This document shows positions 7,204 through 9,149 of a stretch of DNA of 9,149 nt, piece after piece. The stretch's first letter is position 1; every line of letters begins with the position of its first letter. The position numbers and the translations under genes were made by a program. This DNA is from an uncultured Clostridia bacterium. GTDB taxonomy: Bacteria > Bacillota > Clostridia > TANB77 > CAG-508. The stretch spans positions 1 through 9,149 of the forward strand of contig CATJZH010000167.1 in the NCBI GenBank assembly GCA_949746285.1, written 5' to 3'. The notes under the pieces are model-generated. The model was not told the origin of the DNA, searched no databases, and was given only the letters and a program-made list of their open reading frames with translations.

Positions 7204-7209
7204 CTCCTT
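7204..7209 (-). promoter_or_regulatory. Ribosome binding site that selects the TTG start of tsaD
   Basis: The minus strand reads AAGGAG at 7209-7204, seven bases before TTG at 7196. The nearest in-frame ATG lies 18 bases further downstream, too far for this site. Confidence 0.8.
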
Positions 7210-7228
7210 ATACTATTATATATGAAGT

Positions 7229-7257
7229 TTTAGGGACAACTTAATGTTATCCCTAAA
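7229..7257 (-). other. Intercistronic hairpin overlapping the M50 stop codon
   Basis: Arms 7229-7240 and 7246-7257 form a 12-bp stem with a 5-nt loop. On the minus strand the single non-Watson-Crick position is a U.G wobble (the same position is a C/A mismatch on the plus strand), so the structure is better as minus-strand RNA. The TAG stop of the protease gene lies within the 5' arm. No U-run follows (ACTTCATAT), so it is not an ordinary terminator; it may protect or mark an RNA 3' end between the protease and tsaD. Confidence 0.55.
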
Positions 7258-7993
7258 TAAATATTCCAACTAAATTTTCTACTACAAAAAATAATCCGTT
7301 CATAATTACACTTATTACTGGTGAAACTATTACTTCTAAAATTCCAAAAATCCATAAAATCATAAAAACTGCATATAGTGTTTGGTAATTTTGATCTAGC
7401 CATTCTTGCACTCTATATGGCAATATATGTCTAAATATTTTTTCACCATCTAATGGTGGCAATGGTATTAAATTAAAAACACCTAATCCAATATTTATTG
7501 TTATAAGCATTTGCAAAAATATTATTAGAATTTTACCTGCAAATGTATTTAAAAATACTAAATTATGCATTTTAGCTAATATTACATAAACTATACATGC
7601 AATTATAGCTATAAAAAAGTTCATTAGCGGTCCTGCCAAAGCTACCATAGCATTACAAAAAGCTCTAGATTTATTACTATTAAAATTGTTTGGATTTATT
7701 TGTACAGGCTTTCCCCATCCTATATGTGCAAACATAAGTAATATAAATCCAAAAGGATCCAAATGCGATAATGGATTTAAATTTAGTCTTCCTTGATTTC
7801 TTGGAGTTGTATCTCCCAATTTATCAGCCGCATTCGCATGTGCAAATTCATGAAATGTAATTGCTACTATAACTGCTGGAAGTGTTAACAATATACTTAA
7901 CCACTGTCCACTTGTCATAGTCGCTAATGAATATATTACTAACACTCCAAGTAATATATATATTACTCTTTTATCTACTCCATATCCAAACAT
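7253..7993 (-). CDS. M50-family site-2-protease-like intramembrane metalloprotease
   Basis: A 246-residue, strongly hydrophobic protein of the compact bacterial S2P type (like B. subtilis YwhC), lacking a PDZ domain. The zinc motif is HEFAH (His48, Glu49, His52) in an early membrane segment, and the third ligand is Asp182 in NLIPLPPLDG. Conserved blocks between are ADKLGDTTP, GRLNLNPLSHLDP, GWGKPV and ALAGPLMNF. Membrane segments are likely around 11-26, 31-50, 80-93, 113-140, 152-177 and 206-245. S2P proteins cleave membrane-embedded substrates; no substrate is indicated here and there is no sigma/anti-sigma neighbour. The ATG has AGGAGG seven bases upstream. It lies 84 bp after lysS and 56 bp before tsaD. 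The TAG stop is the only non-TAA stop in the cluster. Confidence 0.95.
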   Translation of the reverse strand: MFGYGVDKRVIYILLGVLVIYSLATMTSGQWLSILLTLPAVIVAITFHEFAHANAADKLGDTTPRNQGRLNLNPLSHLDPFGFILLMFAHIGWGKPVQINPNNFNSNKSRAFCNAMVALAGPLMNFFIAIIACIVYVILAKMHNLVFLNTFAGKILIIFLQMLITINIGLGVFNLIPLPPLDGEKIFRHILPYRVQEWLDQNYQTLYAVFMILWIFGILEVIVSPVISVIMNGLFFVVENLVGIFI

Positions 7994-8077
7994 TAAATTC
8001 CTCCTTAAAATTTCATTTGTAATATACTTTTTAATTTTAAAAAATAAATTTATTTTCTTACATTCTTTAACACAAAA

Positions 8078-9149
8078 CTAATTTATTGGTTTCATAGTTG
8101 GGAATAATATAACATCTCTAATTGATGCTGAATCTGTTAAAAGCATTACTAATCTATCTATTCCTATACCCATACCACCTGTTGGAGGCATACCATATTC
8201 AATAGCCATACAAAAATCTTCGTCCATCATATTTGCTTCATCGTCTCCTGCATCTCTTTGTTTTAGTTGTTCTACAAATCTTCCTCTTTGATCTATTGGA
8301 TCATTTAATTCAGAATATGCATTTCCATACTCACGACCATCTATAAATAATTCAAATCTTTCAACTAGTCTTTTATCTGTTGGTTTTCTTTTTGTAAGTG
8401 GTGAAACTTCTACTGGATAATCACATATAAATGTTGGCTGAATTAATGTTTCTTCTACAAATTCTTCAAAAAATGCATTTATTATATATCCTCTTGTTTT
8501 CTTTGCTTCTTCTATTTCAACACCTTTTTCTTTAGCAATAGCTACTGCTTCTTCATCAGTATTTATGTTATTAAAGTCTACTCCAGTTACTTCTTTTATT
8601 GCTTCTATCATTGTAACTCTTCTCCAAGGTGTTTCTAAATCAATGTCTGTTCCTTGATAATTTATTTTTCCTGTTCCTAAAACTTTTTTAGCAACAGTTC
8701 TAATTAAATTTTCTGATGTATCCATCATATCATTATAATCTTGATATGCTGCATAAAATTCTATATTAGTAAATTCTGGATTGTGTTTTATATCCATTCC
8801 TTCATTTCTAAACATTCTTCCCATTTCATAAACTTTATCAAAGCCACCTACTATAAGTCTTTTTAAATATAGTTCATTTGCAATTCTTAAATACATATCC
8901 ATATCTAATGTATTATGATGCGTTATAAATGGTCTTGCTGCTGCTCCACCTGCTATTGTATTTAATATTGGTGTATCTACTTCTAAATATCCTTCATTAT
9001 CAAAGAAGTTTTTTATTTCTTTCAAAATTTTGCTTCTTAAAAGGAATGTTTCTTTTACTTCTGGGTTTACTATTAAATCTACATATCTTTGTCTATAACG
9101 TAAATCTATATCTCTTAATCCATGAAATTTCTCTGGTAAATCTCTTAAA
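8078..9149 (-). CDS. lysS: Lysyl-tRNA synthetase, class II, N-terminal part beyond window
   Basis: Catalyses ATP-dependent charging of tRNA-Lys in the cytosol. The frame is open to the right edge, giving 356 visible residues of a protein normally about 490-500; the missing part is the N-terminal OB-fold anticodon-binding domain. The first visible residues, LRDLPEKFHGLRDIDLRYRQ, and then RYVDLIVNPEVKETFLLRS, are characteristic of class II LysRS just after that domain. Class II motif 1 is near EVDTPIL, motif 2 is RMFRNEGMDIKHNPEF (visible residues 111-126) and motif 3 is GMGIGIDRLVMLL near 325-337. The C-terminus, DVILFPTMKP, is typical and the gene is intact there. A TTG within the frame at 9023-9025 is an internal leucine codon, not a start. 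It is the first visible gene of the minus-strand cluster. Confidence 0.98.
   Translation of the reverse strand, partial: LRDLPEKFHGLRDIDLRYRQRYVDLIVNPEVKETFLLRSKILKEIKNFFDNEGYLEVDTPILNTIAGGAAARPFITHHNTLDMDMYLRIANELYLKRLIVGGFDKVYEMGRMFRNEGMDIKHNPEFTNIEFYAAYQDYNDMMDTSENLIRTVAKKVLGTGKINYQGTDIDLETPWRRVTMIEAIKEVTGVDFNNINTDEEAVAIAKEKGVEIEEAKKTRGYIINAFFEEFVEETLIQPTFICDYPVEVSPLTKRKPTDKRLVERFELFIDGREYGNAYSELNDPIDQRGRFVEQLKQRDAGDDEANMMDEDFCMAIEYGMPPTGGMGIGIDRLVMLLTDSASIRDVILFPTMKPIN

Noticed and set aside
8041..8056. Perfect 16-bp palindrome AAAATAAATTTATTTT between lysS and the M50 gene
   Set aside because: Made only of A and T with no loop, so it cannot form a stable RNA hairpin; chance palindromes are frequent at this base composition.
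9023..9025. TTG as the lysS start
   Set aside because: Conserved LysRS sequence continues in frame upstream to the window edge, so this is an internal leucine codon and the true start is outside.

Overview
The window is very AT-rich DNA that looks like a Clostridia-type member of the Bacillota. The evidence is strong GGAGG-type ribosome binding sites, GTG and TTG starts beside ATG, TAA/TAG stops, TGG for Trp (standard code), and proteins that read as clostridial LysRS, LepA, TsaD, RlmB and DUF1846/UPF0371. I cannot place it more finely from sequence alone. Most of it is housekeeping DNA, and I saw no mobile element, CRISPR array, tRNA or rRNA.

Left part (1-1083). A minus-strand gene of the DUF1846/UPF0371 family (GTG start at 836) runs off the left edge. 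The 247-bp region at 837-1083 is a divergent control region. One promoter (-35 TTGTAA, 17 bp, -10 TATAAT) faces right. Another (-35 TTGCAA, 17 bp, -10 TAAAAT) faces left. The left-facing leader contains a small hairpin and then a perfect 17-bp terminator-type stem with a U-tract, ahead of the DUF1846 ribosome binding site. This looks like a transcription attenuator.

Middle (1084-2656). A single plus-strand gene encodes a 515-residue soluble protein that I do not recognise. It has a helical N-terminal region, a central segment of about 240 residues that is very acidic and contains an internal duplication, and a C-terminal region of ordinary composition. It ends at a bidirectional terminator shared with the convergent gene cluster.

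Right part (2657-9149). Six minus-strand genes follow in the transcription order lysS (5' end cut off), site-2-protease-like M50 peptidase, tsaD, metallophosphoesterase, lepA, rlmB. Gaps are 84, 56, 1, 18 and 60 bp, and no convincing internal terminator was seen, so they may be one operon ending at 2631-2656. The theme is translation: tRNA-Lys charging, tRNA t6A37 modification, the ribosome-associated GTPase EF-4 and 23S rRNA 2'-O-methylation. An intramembrane protease and a phosphoesterase are added. The unusual element here is a 64-residue N-terminal tail on RlmB built from nine Arg-Arg pairs.

The best candidates for new biology are the DUF1846 leader, the acidic 515-residue protein and the RlmB tail. 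None of these amounts to a demonstrable new system from sequence alone.
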